From contig NZ_PXNP01000053.1 of NCBI RefSeq assembly GCF_003007675.1, positions 124,001 to 188,000 of the forward strand: a DNA stretch of 64,000 nt. The letters run 5' to 3'. The translations under genes were made by a program, and so were the position numbers. Shown piece after piece: positions 8,925-17,737 of the stretch (position 1 is the first letter of the stretch; every line of letters begins with the position of its first letter). The DNA comes from Marinobacter fuscus. Lineage in GTDB: Bacteria; Pseudomonadota; Gammaproteobacteria; Pseudomonadales; Oleiphilaceae. The notes under the pieces were generated by a model. The model did no database searches and had not been told where the DNA came from. It saw only the letters and a program-made list of their open reading frames with translations.

Positions 8925-10052
8925 ATGAGAGGTGGTCAGACTAAAAATGCCGCGTTAACAACCGCCCTGGCCTTTCATTACCAAGTGCTGATTGGCTTGG
9001 AAAAGTGCTTTGCATTGGAAGAAGGTCAATCTATTTGGTTTGAAAAAGACGGTGATGTGAGCCTTATTTCCCCTAATACTTTAACTTCATCTCAAACGGA
9101 AGTGAAAGACTATTCGGCAGCACTTACTGACCACCATGAAAACTTCTGGAAAACACTTAAGAACTGGCTAGCTACCGAGTTCGATCACACCCAATATGGT
9201 GTTTTGGTACTGCATACCACACAGGCTTTTGGTTCAACAACCCAGTTGAAGGATTGGAACACTCAAACTGCTGATCAACGTTTACAAGTATTGAAAGATA
9301 TTTATGCAGAACGCACTAATGAACAGCTTAATTCTGAGAAGCCTTCAGACATTATCAAACTACAAAAAACCGTGATGGCTTGTAGTGAAGCTCTGCTAAA
9401 AAGTGTACTTGGTAAAGTGACCTTGTTTACCGAAGCCGATAACGCACAGAATTTAGAACAATGTATTTTGGCTAAACCTGTAGGCATTCCAAAAAATAAT
9501 TTAAGCAGTTACCTCCAGGGGCTAGTTGGTTTTGTGTATGCGCAGGCAACGCAGCATTCATGGAGTATTAGCCAGCTGGCTTTTAGGGCTAAGTGTGAAG
9601 AGTTAACAGCTCTTTTATGTAAAAGGGAATTTACTTTCCCAGTATTCTCAGGCTATGAAGCATCAGATCTTGAGGTGGAACTACATCAAGATAAACTTTT
9701 TGTTCAAAAAATAGCTGAGATAGAGCATCACGCAATGATCCCCGATGCCATAGGTAATTGGCTAGAGTTGCAAAACTCATTTTTAGAACAGCTTGATGAA
9801 TACCCCTTGTATAAAGATAAAACGGTAACTTATCAAAATCAATTGGTAAAAAAATACAAGCTTGCGTATTCAAGTGCTCAACTTGAGTCGGTTGATGCAA
9901 TTAAAAGCTCAAAGTTACTTTACAACAAGACCATGCAAGAACATCCACTCAACATGGGTAATGATATTCCGCCAATTGAATATAAAAATGGCCTGATCCA
10001 TGACGCCATGGACGATGAGGAGCGAGATTTAAAATGGAGGGTTGAGCCATGA
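8925..10052 (+). CDS. ABC-3C-type first component with PD-(D/E)xK-like N-terminus
   Basis: The 375-residue protein is read here as the effector or sensor component of an ABC three-component (ABC-3C) defence system, because a middle component and a DUF3732 ATPase follow in overlapping frames. Residues 15-65 resemble the nuclease fold seen in Cap4/DUF4297-like proteins: YQVLIGLEKC, acidic E40, D44 in GDVSL, and SQTEVK (56-61), giving a D...ExK set. The remainder is helical with no familiar motif. A strong AAGGAGGG ribosome site lies between hsdS and its ATG, so it may be expressed more independently than the other island genes. Nuclease activity is inference. Confidence 0.65.
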   Translation: MRGGQTKNAALTTALAFHYQVLIGLEKCFALEEGQSIWFEKDGDVSLISPNTLTSSQTEVKDYSAALTDHHENFWKTLKNWLATEFDHTQYGVLVLHTTQAFGSTTQLKDWNTQTADQRLQVLKDIYAERTNEQLNSEKPSDIIKLQKTVMACSEALLKSVLGKVTLFTEADNAQNLEQCILAKPVGIPKNNLSSYLQGLVGFVYAQATQHSWSISQLAFRAKCEELTALLCKREFTFPVFSGYEASDLEVELHQDKLFVQKIAEIEHHAMIPDAIGNWLELQNSFLEQLDEYPLYKDKTVTYQNQLVKKYKLAYSSAQLESVDAIKSSKLLYNKTMQEHPLNMGNDIPPIEYKNGLIHDAMDDEERDLKWRVEP

Positions 10053-10501
10053 GCAGTATCGTTGATGCCCTATACGAATTAAAGTACAACCCGTTTGAGT
10101 ATGGGCCATACTTGGCCTCTTTTTATACGGCCCTAGAGGAATCCGAGAACAATTTGTTGCTTGCCCAGTTGGTCATACCGCTTTGTAGCCATCCGATATA
10201 CAGCCATAAGTTGTTAAACTCGAACAAGCGAAGCTCTATCTGGTCTGTATTTGACGACAGAGCAAAACTCTATGATCTACAAGAGCGGATTGAAGGGTTT
10301 CAAACCCTTACAGAGCAGTGTATTCAATATTGTTTAGTCAACGATTGGTTATTCGTTAATGAGCAGCGGTTATCCCTAACTAAATGTGATGAGGCTGTCT
10401 CCGGCTTTATCACTAAAAAGAGTGCAGAAAGGTTAGGCCAGTTATTTAGTGGTCACTCAGTGGTCGAGATTTATGCGTTTTTAGGAGTGAAACCGCGATG
10501 A
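10049..10501 (+). CDS. ABC-3C middle component
   Basis: The 150-residue protein is helical and small, with a possible winged-helix-like pattern (VDALYELKYNPFEYGPYLASFYTAL... near the start; a C-terminal VVEIYAFLGVKPR). Its frame overlaps the gene before it (ATGA at 10049-10052) and the gene after it (ATGA at 10498-10501), so all three are translationally coupled. Middle components of ABC-3C systems are short, variable proteins placed exactly here, between effector and ATPase. The call rests on position, size and the DUF3732 neighbour rather than on a motif. Confidence 0.6.
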   Translation: MSSIVDALYELKYNPFEYGPYLASFYTALEESENNLLLAQLVIPLCSHPIYSHKLLNSNKRSSIWSVFDDRAKLYDLQERIEGFQTLTEQCIQYCLVNDWLFVNEQRLSLTKCDEAVSGFITKKSAERLGQLFSGHSVVEIYAFLGVKPR

Positions 10502-12528
10502 AAACACTTATTCATGAAATAGGCGTGATTGACAAGCAAGGTCTTAAACACCCTGTTAATTTTCAAGCTGGGCTCAATGTGGTTACCGGTAAATCATCAA
10601 CCGGTAAAAGTGCCTTAATTGAAATTTTTGATTATTGCTTTGGCAGCGATGAGAACACCATTCCAAAAGGTGTGATTACAAACAGTGCTGCAATTTACTA
10701 TGTTGCGCTTGCTGTTAATGAACAAGATATGGTGATTGCCAGAGACCCCAATCTTGCAACAAAAGCATTTTTCCGTCGTGTTGACGCATTCGATTCGGAA
10801 GAGATTGATCGCGAATATTTTAGTTCTAGCTATTTTCGTCCGTTAAACGAGTTTAAGAAGCATTTGAGAGACTTTTTCCTAGATATTGATGATGTTGATG
10901 AATCTTTAGCCGCGAGAGCTAACAGGAGATTTAATCAAAAAGCACCTACACCATCGGTGCGTAGTTTTACATCTTTTATGCTTCAGCATCAAAACTTGGT
11001 TGCCAATAAGCATGCGTTATTTTATCGATTCGATGAAAAGGAAAAGCGCGATCAGGCAATTGAACATACAAAGATATTTTTAGGACTTGTCGATCAAAAG
11101 TTCTTTCACTTATCACAAGAAAAAGAGCGGTTAAGCACGGATGTAAAACGTTTAGAACGGCAAAAAGAAACCAATAAACGCACATCAGAAAGCTACAAAC
11201 AAAAAGTTGCCCCTGTATTAAGTCAGCTTTACGCTTTAATGGGTTTTAAAGATGAGCCTATATCTCTGACAAAGGTGCTCCAGCATCCTCAAGATGCAAA
11301 GGATCAGCTAGATAGCATCATAATTGCCGAGAAAATCGTTCACAGTTCCGATGCTATGACACAACGGTATGAGCAGTTGAAACTGGCGCGCAATCAAAAA
11401 ACTTCTGAGTTACGAAAATTGCAGCGTCAAGCTGCATCTATTAATAAACACATCCAGGAAGAAGAGCGATTTGTTGATAATGTAAAACGCTTTAAATCAC
11501 CTCAGCATGTTCATATTTCCGCCTCGGTTTGCCCATTCTGCCATACCGAAAAAGACAACTTGCGGCAAAGTGCAGAGAAGCTTCAGCAGGCTATTACGAA
11601 AGTATCGGGGAATCTTGCTCAAGCTCGTCCTATGAAAGCAAAGTTTCAATCATCTTTAATTGAAGTACAGCGTGATATAGAGATTGTTAGTAAGTTGCTA
11701 ACCGATCTCAATCAACAAATAGCTGAAATTGAGAAAGTAAATCAGCAGTTAGCCGAACAGAAGAGCTTGTATGAAAGCATTATAATGCAAAAAGCCAAGC
11801 TGCTTGCACTTCTTGATACCTTAAATATGGCTGATGATGCTGAACTTGATGGAGAAATCAAAGAGTTAAAGAGGAAGCTCAAGAAGATTACTGATGCACT
11901 AAAAGAATACGATGTGCAAAAAGGTTTGGCAGCTGCATCGCTTAAGGTAAACGAATATATGGCCAGCATAGGTAGCCATTTTGAATTTGAGGCAAGCTAT
12001 AAACCAATTAACCTCCATTTCTCATTTGAGACATTCGACCTTTATCATTTAACGCCCGAAAACGAAAAAATCTACCTTCGTTCAATGGGTAGCGGTGCAA
12101 ACTGGCTTTATTGTCATATAACGTTATTTTTGGCTTTGCATAAGTATTTCGTTGAATTAGGTGAAAAGTGTGCCATACCTTCAGTGCTTTTCTTAGACCA
12201 ACCAACACAGGTATATTTCCCTAATTTTAACCGTGATAACTCTGCAACCTTCGAAGAACAAAAAGATCAAGAAGCGGCACAAAGAACGGAAAAAGAACGA
12301 CCTGTCGATGAAGACATCAAGGCTGTTGAAAATCTATTCAGCCAGCTCTCGATTTATTGCAATGAACTTAAGACGAAAAATGGTTTTAGCCCGCAAATCA
12401 TTGTTACCGACCATGCTGATAATCTAACTTTGGCAAATGGGGTGGAGTTTGAATCATTGGTGAATGGAAATAGATGGCGAACACGAGGCCTTATTGATCC
12501 TGTGCCTGAAAAGATAGAGGGTGCATAA
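10498..12528 (+). CDS. DUF3732 Rad50/SMC-like ATPase of an ABC-3C system
   Basis: The 676-residue protein is a two-lobed ABC ATPase split by a long coiled coil. Walker A is GKSSTGKS (31-38), the signature region is MGSGANW (about 530-536) and Walker B is LFLDQP (about 564-569). The coiled coil (about 190-490) is interrupted at its middle by CPFC (Cys345, Cys348), a Rad50-type zinc-hook arrangement. The N-terminus matches the DUF3732 pattern. In ABC-3C systems such an ATPase is thought to sense invading DNA or replication intermediates and license the nuclease component. Strongly A+T-rich relative to core genes, in keeping with horizontal transfer. Confidence 0.8.
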   Translation: MKTLIHEIGVIDKQGLKHPVNFQAGLNVVTGKSSTGKSALIEIFDYCFGSDENTIPKGVITNSAAIYYVALAVNEQDMVIARDPNLATKAFFRRVDAFDSEEIDREYFSSSYFRPLNEFKKHLRDFFLDIDDVDESLAARANRRFNQKAPTPSVRSFTSFMLQHQNLVANKHALFYRFDEKEKRDQAIEHTKIFLGLVDQKFFHLSQEKERLSTDVKRLERQKETNKRTSESYKQKVAPVLSQLYALMGFKDEPISLTKVLQHPQDAKDQLDSIIIAEKIVHSSDAMTQRYEQLKLARNQKTSELRKLQRQAASINKHIQEEERFVDNVKRFKSPQHVHISASVCPFCHTEKDNLRQSAEKLQQAITKVSGNLAQARPMKAKFQSSLIEVQRDIEIVSKLLTDLNQQIAEIEKVNQQLAEQKSLYESIIMQKAKLLALLDTLNMADDAELDGEIKELKRKLKKITDALKEYDVQKGLAAASLKVNEYMASIGSHFEFEASYKPINLHFSFETFDLYHLTPENEKIYLRSMGSGANWLYCHITLFLALHKYFVELGEKCAIPSVLFLDQPTQVYFPNFNRDNSATFEEQKDQEAAQRTEKERPVDEDIKAVENLFSQLSIYCNELKTKNGFSPQIIVTDHADNLTLANGVEFESLVNGNRWRTRGLIDPVPEKIEGA

Positions 12529-14168
12529 TGCTAAATCGCTTGAAAATCCTTCTATCTCATGATGGTGAAAACGAAGTCGTAGAATTCAAAGAAGCAAAGA
12601 GATCCTACGCCTTCGATAAAATCGGCAAATACTTTTCGGCCCTGTGCAATGAGGCTAATTTAAAGCACCTGAAACGCGCATGGCTGGTTTTCGGTGTTAA
12701 AGATAATCAGACGGTTGTTGGTAGCCAGTTTCGAACCAGCGTCAAGGATTTACAGTCGCTCAAAAAGGAAATCGCCGACAAAACCACCAACCGCCTGACT
12801 TTTGTGGATATTCACGAGGTCGATCACCCCAATGGCCGGGTATTGCTGTTCGAGGTCCCCGCCGCACCACAAGGCTTGCCCATCGCCTGGGATGGCCATT
12901 ATTACGGTAGAGATGGTGAATCCCTTGGGCCGCTGAATTTGGAAGAAATTGAACGAATAAGAGCTCAGAATCGCGCAAGCGACTGGAGTGCGATGACGCT
13001 ACCATCGGCGTCGATAGATGACCTTGATTCGCAAGCCATTGCGCTCGCCCGGCAAAACTTCACGCAGAAAAATCCCAGATTAACGGATGAAGCCAAACAT
13101 TGGGATACTGCAACGTTTTTGAACAAATCAAAGCTAACTATCAATGGTCAAATTACTCGCACGGCCATCCTATTGTTGGGCAAGGCCGAAGCCTCCCATT
13201 TCCTGAATCCAGCATCGACCACAATAACCTGGATTCTCAAAGACAGAGACGGCATTGAGCGCGACTACCAGCACTTTGGTTGTCCACTGTTATTGAGTGT
13301 CGACGAAGTCTTTCACAAGATACGTAACCTCAAGTATCGCTACATGAGAGAGGGCACTCTGTTTCCCGAGGAAGTAGATCAATACGACCCGTACATAATT
13401 CGTGAGGCTCTTAATAATGCCATCGCTCATCAGGACTATGAAATGGGCGGTAAAGTTACATTGATCGAATTCGAAGATGGCCGGTTATGCTTCAGTAACT
13501 TGGGGCAGTTTATTCCCGGGTCTGTAGAGTCCGTCATTCAATCAGACGCGCCAGAAAGTCGCTATCGTAATCGATTCCTCACCGATGCCATGGTTAACCT
13601 GAACATGATCGATACCATTGGTAGCGGGATTCGAAAGATGTTTGTTATCCAGAAAAACCGTTTTTTCCCTTTACCCGAGTATCAATTGAAGAATAACCGG
13701 GTAGAGGTAACGATTACCGGGCGAGTGGTGGACATGGCCTACGCCAGAAAACTGGCTGAGTATCCAGATCTTACCCTTGAGGACATCATGCTGCTTGACC
13801 GGGTACAAAAACGAAAGCCACTGACCGATGACCAGGCCAAGCATCTAAAATCATTAAGACTCATCGAGGGGCGCAAGCCAAACTTCCATATTTCAGCCCA
13901 ACTGGCCGACCATAGTGGCGAGCGCGCTCAGTACATTCGCAATAAAGCCTTTGACGACCAACACCACAAACAACTCATTCTCGAGTATCTGGACAAGTTT
14001 GGCACGGCCAAACGGGTAGACATTAACACGCTTCTATTAGACAAACTTCCCGGTGTTTTGAGCCCCAGCCAAAAGGAACACAAGATCAAAAACCTGCTAC
14101 AAGCCTTGAAGCACGAGGGTTTGATCCAGACAAAGGGCAAACTATGGCAAATGTCTAAAGACGTCTAG
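12528..14168 (+). CDS. AlbA_2 (Schlafen-like) and HATPase_c_4 domain protein
   Basis: The 546-residue protein begins with an AlbA_2 domain (VVEFKEAK at 17-24, then KIGKYFSALCNEANL and a glycine-rich strand), and its middle carries a GHKL-type ATPase N-box (EALNNAIAHQDYE, about 293-305, and LCFSNLGQF). The C-terminal third is probably winged-helix (LLDKLPGVLSPSQKEHKIKNLLQALKHEGLI). This layout is that of COG2865-type predicted regulators often placed with restriction genes. The ATG overlaps the stop of the DUF3732 gene by one base, so it is the last gene of the island operon. Whether it regulates the island or acts as an effector cannot be told from sequence. Confidence 0.75.
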   Translation: MLNRLKILLSHDGENEVVEFKEAKRSYAFDKIGKYFSALCNEANLKHLKRAWLVFGVKDNQTVVGSQFRTSVKDLQSLKKEIADKTTNRLTFVDIHEVDHPNGRVLLFEVPAAPQGLPIAWDGHYYGRDGESLGPLNLEEIERIRAQNRASDWSAMTLPSASIDDLDSQAIALARQNFTQKNPRLTDEAKHWDTATFLNKSKLTINGQITRTAILLLGKAEASHFLNPASTTITWILKDRDGIERDYQHFGCPLLLSVDEVFHKIRNLKYRYMREGTLFPEEVDQYDPYIIREALNNAIAHQDYEMGGKVTLIEFEDGRLCFSNLGQFIPGSVESVIQSDAPESRYRNRFLTDAMVNLNMIDTIGSGIRKMFVIQKNRFFPLPEYQLKNNRVEVTITGRVVDMAYARKLAEYPDLTLEDIMLLDRVQKRKPLTDDQAKHLKSLRLIEGRKPNFHISAQLADHSGERAQYIRNKAFDDQHHKQLILEYLDKFGTAKRVDINTLLLDKLPGVLSPSQKEHKIKNLLQALKHEGLIQTKGKLWQMSKDV

Positions 14169-14189
14169 ATTAGACATTTCTAGACATTT
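14149..14189. repeat. inverted and direct repeats at the right edge of the island
   Basis: AAATGTCTAA (14149-14158) is inverted as TTAGACATTT (14170-14179) around an 11-base loop spanning the stop codon of the last island gene. A second copy of TAGACATTT follows at 14181-14189. It could be a weak transcription terminator or the trace of a recombination end. No matching copy was found near 1750-1880, so it is not a proven attachment site. Confidence 0.4.
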
Positions 14190-14223
14190 TATGAGCCCCG
14201 ATTCAGAGAACATGCTCTCAGCA

Positions 14224-15138
14224 TTAACTAGCGCGCTTTTCCCAAAGCTTGACGATCGGCGTAATCACCGCCACCAACACCGCGCCCGCCAGCAAACCGA
14301 ACACGCCGTCGCCGAGGGTGGTTACGATCACCGCAGGTACACCAGACAGGGTATCCGCCAGCTGATGAATGGCCTGATAAACCGCGGGGATACCGTGGGT
14401 AAGGATGCCGCCGCCCACCAGAAACATAGCGATGGTGCCAACGATGGCGAGGGTTTTCATCATTCGCGGAGCCAGCCAGAGCAGCGCCTGGCCGGTGTTT
14501 TGCGCCAGCGCACTGGTCTTTTTGGCCAAATACAGGCCTGCGTCGTCCAGTTTGACGATCCCGGCCACCAGGCCATACACGCCCACAGTCACCATCAACG
14601 CTACCACCGTCAGCACCCCGACCTGAACCTTGAAGTCGCTCTGGGCCACGGTGCCCAGTGAAATCGCAATAATCTCCGCCGACAGGATAAAGTCCGTGCG
14701 TATGGCGCCCCGGATCTTGTCTTTTTCCATGGCCTTCAGATCGACATCCGGGCTCTTCAGGGCTTCCCACAGCTCCTGGCGGTGCGCCTGCGCCTCGGCC
14801 CGATGCAGGAATTTGTGCACCAGCTTTTCAAACCCCTCGTAACACAGAAAGCCGCCGCCGAGCATCAGCAACGGAGTGATCAGCCAGGGCGCAAAGACGC
14901 TGATGGCCAGTGCCGCCGGTACCAGAATGGCCTTGTTGATGAAGGAGCCCTTGGCCACCGCCCAGACCACCGGAATTTCCCGGGCGGCGCGCACACCGGT
15001 CACTTGCTGGGCATTCAGCGCCAGATCGTCCCCAAGAACACCGGCCGTCTTTTTGGTGGCAGCCTTGGTCATCACTGCCACGTCGTCCAGGACAGCAGCA
15101 ATGTCGTCAAGCAATACAAGCAGGCTGGAACCGGCCAT
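14224..15138 (-). CDS. DUF808 (YedI-like) inner-membrane protein
   Basis: The 304-residue protein begins [23 protein letters not shown], the conserved N-terminus of the DUF808 family, and has several hydrophobic segments ([80 protein letters not shown]). Function of the family is not established. ATG at 15138 has an AAGGAAGAG ribosome site. It is a core-type, G+C-rich gene convergent with the island, and so marks the island's right border. Confidence 0.9.
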   Translation of the reverse strand: MAGSSLLVLLDDIAAVLDDVAVMTKAATKKTAGVLGDDLALNAQQVTGVRAAREIPVVWAVAKGSFINKAILVPAALAISVFAPWLITPLLMLGGGFLCYEGFEKLVHKFLHRAEAQAHRQELWEALKSPDVDLKAMEKDKIRGAIRTDFILSAEIIAISLGTVAQSDFKVQVGVLTVVALMVTVGVYGLVAGIVKLDDAGLYLAKKTSALAQNTGQALLWLAPRMMKTLAIVGTIAMFLVGGGILTHGIPAVYQAIHQLADTLSGVPAVIVTTLGDGVFGLLAGAVLVAVITPIVKLWEKRAS

Positions 15139-15221
15139 AAACTCTTCCTTAGTTCGAATGAAAACAGGCCGAAAGTTTACGGAAAGCGGCTGCCGGAGAA
15201 CAGTTTCCAGTGCTCAGAAAC

Positions 15222-16448
15222 TCAGCGAATGATGCCCATCGCCTCAGCCGCAATCCGGTTTTTTAACGGCGACAACTGGTTCAGCCAGCGCATGCCGGTG
15301 TTGCGCAGCCAGCGCACCGGCAGCTCATCCCGGGCAAACAGCTGCTTGAAGCCTTCCATGGCCGCCATCATAGTCAGATTCTCGCCCTTGCGGCGGCGCT
15401 GATAGCGACCAAGCACACTGGGCTCGGCAGGCGATAGCCCGAGCGCTCTGGCCCGGGCGAGTTCATCCAGCAGAGCAATCACATCGCCATAGCCGAGGTT
15501 GGCCCCCTGTCCTGCCAGGGGGTGGATGGTGTGGGCGGCGTCGCCCACCAGGGCCAGCCCCGGGGCGACGTAATCCTTGGCGTGGCGCTGGCGCAGAGGA
15601 AAACAGAAACGCCGGGAAACCTGCTGTACAGCCCCCAACTGCTGCTCAATGGCCGTTTCCAGCGACTGGCGGAAGGCGTCGTTATCCAGCGCCATCAGGC
15701 GCCGGGCCTCGGCGGTATCCTGAGACCAGACAATGGAGCAGTAATGCTCGTCACCAGATTCGCTTCCCAGGGGCAGAAACGCCAGTGGGCCTGTGCGAGA
15801 GAAGGATTGCCAGGCGGTAAACTGATGGGGTTGGGCGGTGCGGACGGTGCAGACAATGGCCTGCTGATCGTAATCCCACTCGCGGGTAGCCAGCCCGGCC
15901 CACTGGCGCAAACGGGATTGACCACCATCGGCGCCAATCACCAGCCCGGCCTCGAGCACCCGGCCATCCTCCAGCTGCAGCGGGGAACCGGGCTGCCAGG
16001 ACTTCACCCGGACGCCATCCAGCAAAGTGACATCACTGGCCAGCAGCTCGGTCATCAAGGCACGCACCAGCGCCCGGTTCTCAACAATCGTTCCCAGAGA
16101 CTTGGCATGCAGTTCGGCCGCATCAAACTGGATGCGGCCGGTACCTTCGGCGTCCCAGACTGTCATACTCCGGTAGCTGCAGTGCCGGCCCGCCAGCACA
16201 TGGCGCCAGGCATCCAGCTGCGCCAGCAATTGCTGACTGGCCAGGGAAATCGCGCTGACCCGGGGTTCGAAGTCCTCCACGCCCTGCACCGATGCCGCCG
16301 GTTCAATCAAGGCATCCCGGCCTGCGCCCTCCACCAGTGCGGTGTGCCAGCCCTGCCGGGCCAGGCCCAGCGCCAGAGCCGAACCGATCATACCGCCACC
16401 AACCACCACCACATCAAATGCAGGCATTTCACCGGCCTCTGCTGTCAT
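15222..16448 (-). CDS. ubiI: FAD-dependent ubiquinone hydroxylase, UbiI/VisC-like
   Basis: The FAD-dependent aromatic hydroxylase of ubiquinone synthesis carries dinucleotide-binding GGGMIGS (17-23), the GADGG loop (IGADGGQSRLRQWAG) and the second FAD motif GDAAHTIHPLAGQGANLG. The ATG at 16448 (MTAEAG) is preferred over the more upstream codon at 16583, because it has an AAGAGG/CAGGA ribosome region and avoids a long overlap with ubiH; length is then 408 residues, normal for the family. It is the last gene of ygfB-pepP-ubiH-ubiI. In E. coli the gene at this place does the C5-hydroxylation; the exact ring position here is inferred from synteny. Confidence 0.85.
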   Translation of the reverse strand: MTAEAGEMPAFDVVVVGGGMIGSALALGLARQGWHTALVEGAGRDALIEPAASVQGVEDFEPRVSAISLASQQLLAQLDAWRHVLAGRHCSYRSMTVWDAEGTGRIQFDAAELHAKSLGTIVENRALVRALMTELLASDVTLLDGVRVKSWQPGSPLQLEDGRVLEAGLVIGADGGQSRLRQWAGLATREWDYDQQAIVCTVRTAQPHQFTAWQSFSRTGPLAFLPLGSESGDEHYCSIVWSQDTAEARRLMALDNDAFRQSLETAIEQQLGAVQQVSRRFCFPLRQRHAKDYVAPGLALVGDAAHTIHPLAGQGANLGYGDVIALLDELARARALGLSPAEPSVLGRYQRRRKGENLTMMAAMEGFKQLFARDELPVRWLRNTGMRWLNQLSPLKNRIAAEAMGIIR

Positions 16449-16461
16449 TCCTGCGTGCCTC

Positions 16462-17733
16462 TTATCTGCTCTCGGACGAACTGTGATCGGCCACCACCGG
16501 CCGTCGGCCGCCCACGCCCATGGCGTTGCGGGCAAACCAGCGTTTGGCGCCCGGCACCAGGTCGAGCCCCAGCAAACCGGCATCCCGGGCCACCGCCAGC
16601 GGTGCCGGTGCCGCTCCGAAAATGCGGATCAGGGAATCGGAAAAGCGTACGGTTTGCTGCCAATCCTGTTGGTGATGGCGATGATACGCTGCCAGCACCC
16701 GCATATCCCCCGGCGACTGATGCTGCAAACTGGCCAGGCGGAACTGCTCCATCAGCGTCATCAGCCCCCTGAGCGCCAGATTGAACCCCTGCCCCGCCAC
16801 CGGATGCAAAGCGTGAGCGGCGTTACCCACCAGCGCCACACCAGAACGAACCGGCTGGTCGATGGTGGTCAGTTTCAGCGGGTAGTGATGACATTGCCCC
16901 ATCCGGGTAAAGCGGCCCAGCCGCCAGCCAAAGCGCTGCTGCAAAGCCTGGCATTGCTGCTGCTCGGTCAGGCCAAGCATCCGTTCAAGCTCCCGGTCAT
17001 CCAGCGTCCACACCAGAGCAGACTGATGCCCGGGTTTTTCGGGTGAGCCGTGGGGCAGCAATGCCATCGGCCCGGCATCGGTAAAGCGCTCATAGGCGGT
17101 AAACTGATGGCTGTCACTGGTGGTGACGTTGGCAATCAAGGCGTTCTGGCCATAGTCCCGGGTGCGGGCAACAAAGCCCAACTTTTCCCGCAGGCCCGAT
17201 CGCCCACCATCGGCCACCACCAGGCAACGGGCCGTCAGGCTCTGGGGCTCGCCGTTGTGTTCCAGATCCACCCGCACGCCATTCACCAGCGGCTCCATAT
17301 GGACAACGGCCGCCGGTGCCCGCCAGCTCACTGCGGTATTGGACAAAGCCCGCATCAGGCAGAGCCCCATCCAGCGGTTATCCGCCACATAGCCCAGCGC
17401 ATCCTGCTGATGCTCCTCGGCATGCAGCCGGGTGGCCCCAAATCGGCCACGGTCAGACACATGAATATGGCGGATGGGGGTGGCGTGTGCCGCCAGTTGC
17501 GGCCACAGGCCCAGCTCCTCGAAAATCAGCCGTGAGCCCCATGCCAGAGCCGTTGAACGAGCATCATAACTGGGCTGATAGTCCTCTGGCAGCGCATCGG
17601 GTGACAGCGGAAAGGCTTCCACTACCGTCACTCGCAAGGCGGGCACCATGCGCGCCAGCGCCAACGCCAGAGTTGCACCGGCAAGCCCGCCGCCGGCAAT
17701 CACTACATCGCTATCCCACCGGTTGTTAGCCAC
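16462..17733 (-). CDS. ubiH: 2-octaprenyl-6-methoxyphenol hydroxylase UbiH
   Basis: The 423-residue flavoprotein shares the fold of its neighbour UbiI: N-terminal VIAGGGLAGATLALALA, VADGGRS and GNAAHALHPVAGQGFNLALRG. The last motif with its LALRG ending is typical of UbiH. It hydroxylates the quinone ring in aerobic ubiquinone synthesis. The start is a GTG (MANNRW), 4 bases after the pepP stop, with TTAGGG as a weak ribosome site. The gene ends 13 bases before the ubiI start. Confidence 0.9.
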   Translation of the reverse strand: MANNRWDSDVVIAGGGLAGATLALALARMVPALRVTVVEAFPLSPDALPEDYQPSYDARSTALAWGSRLIFEELGLWPQLAAHATPIRHIHVSDRGRFGATRLHAEEHQQDALGYVADNRWMGLCLMRALSNTAVSWRAPAAVVHMEPLVNGVRVDLEHNGEPQSLTARCLVVADGGRSGLREKLGFVARTRDYGQNALIANVTTSDSHQFTAYERFTDAGPMALLPHGSPEKPGHQSALVWTLDDRELERMLGLTEQQQCQALQQRFGWRLGRFTRMGQCHHYPLKLTTIDQPVRSGVALVGNAAHALHPVAGQGFNLALRGLMTLMEQFRLASLQHQSPGDMRVLAAYHRHHQQDWQQTVRFSDSLIRIFGAAPAPLAVARDAGLLGLDLVPGAKRWFARNAMGVGGRRPVVADHSSSESR

Positions 17734-17737
17734 AGCC

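Noticed and set aside
8925..10501. Toxin-antitoxin pair reading of the two genes after hsdS
   Set aside because: Sizes and the following overlapping DUF3732 ATPase fit an ABC-3C triad better; no toxin motif is seen.
1750..14220. Attachment-site repeats flanking the restriction island
   Set aside because: I compared the two borders by eye and found no direct repeat shared between 1744-1883 and 14149-14223.
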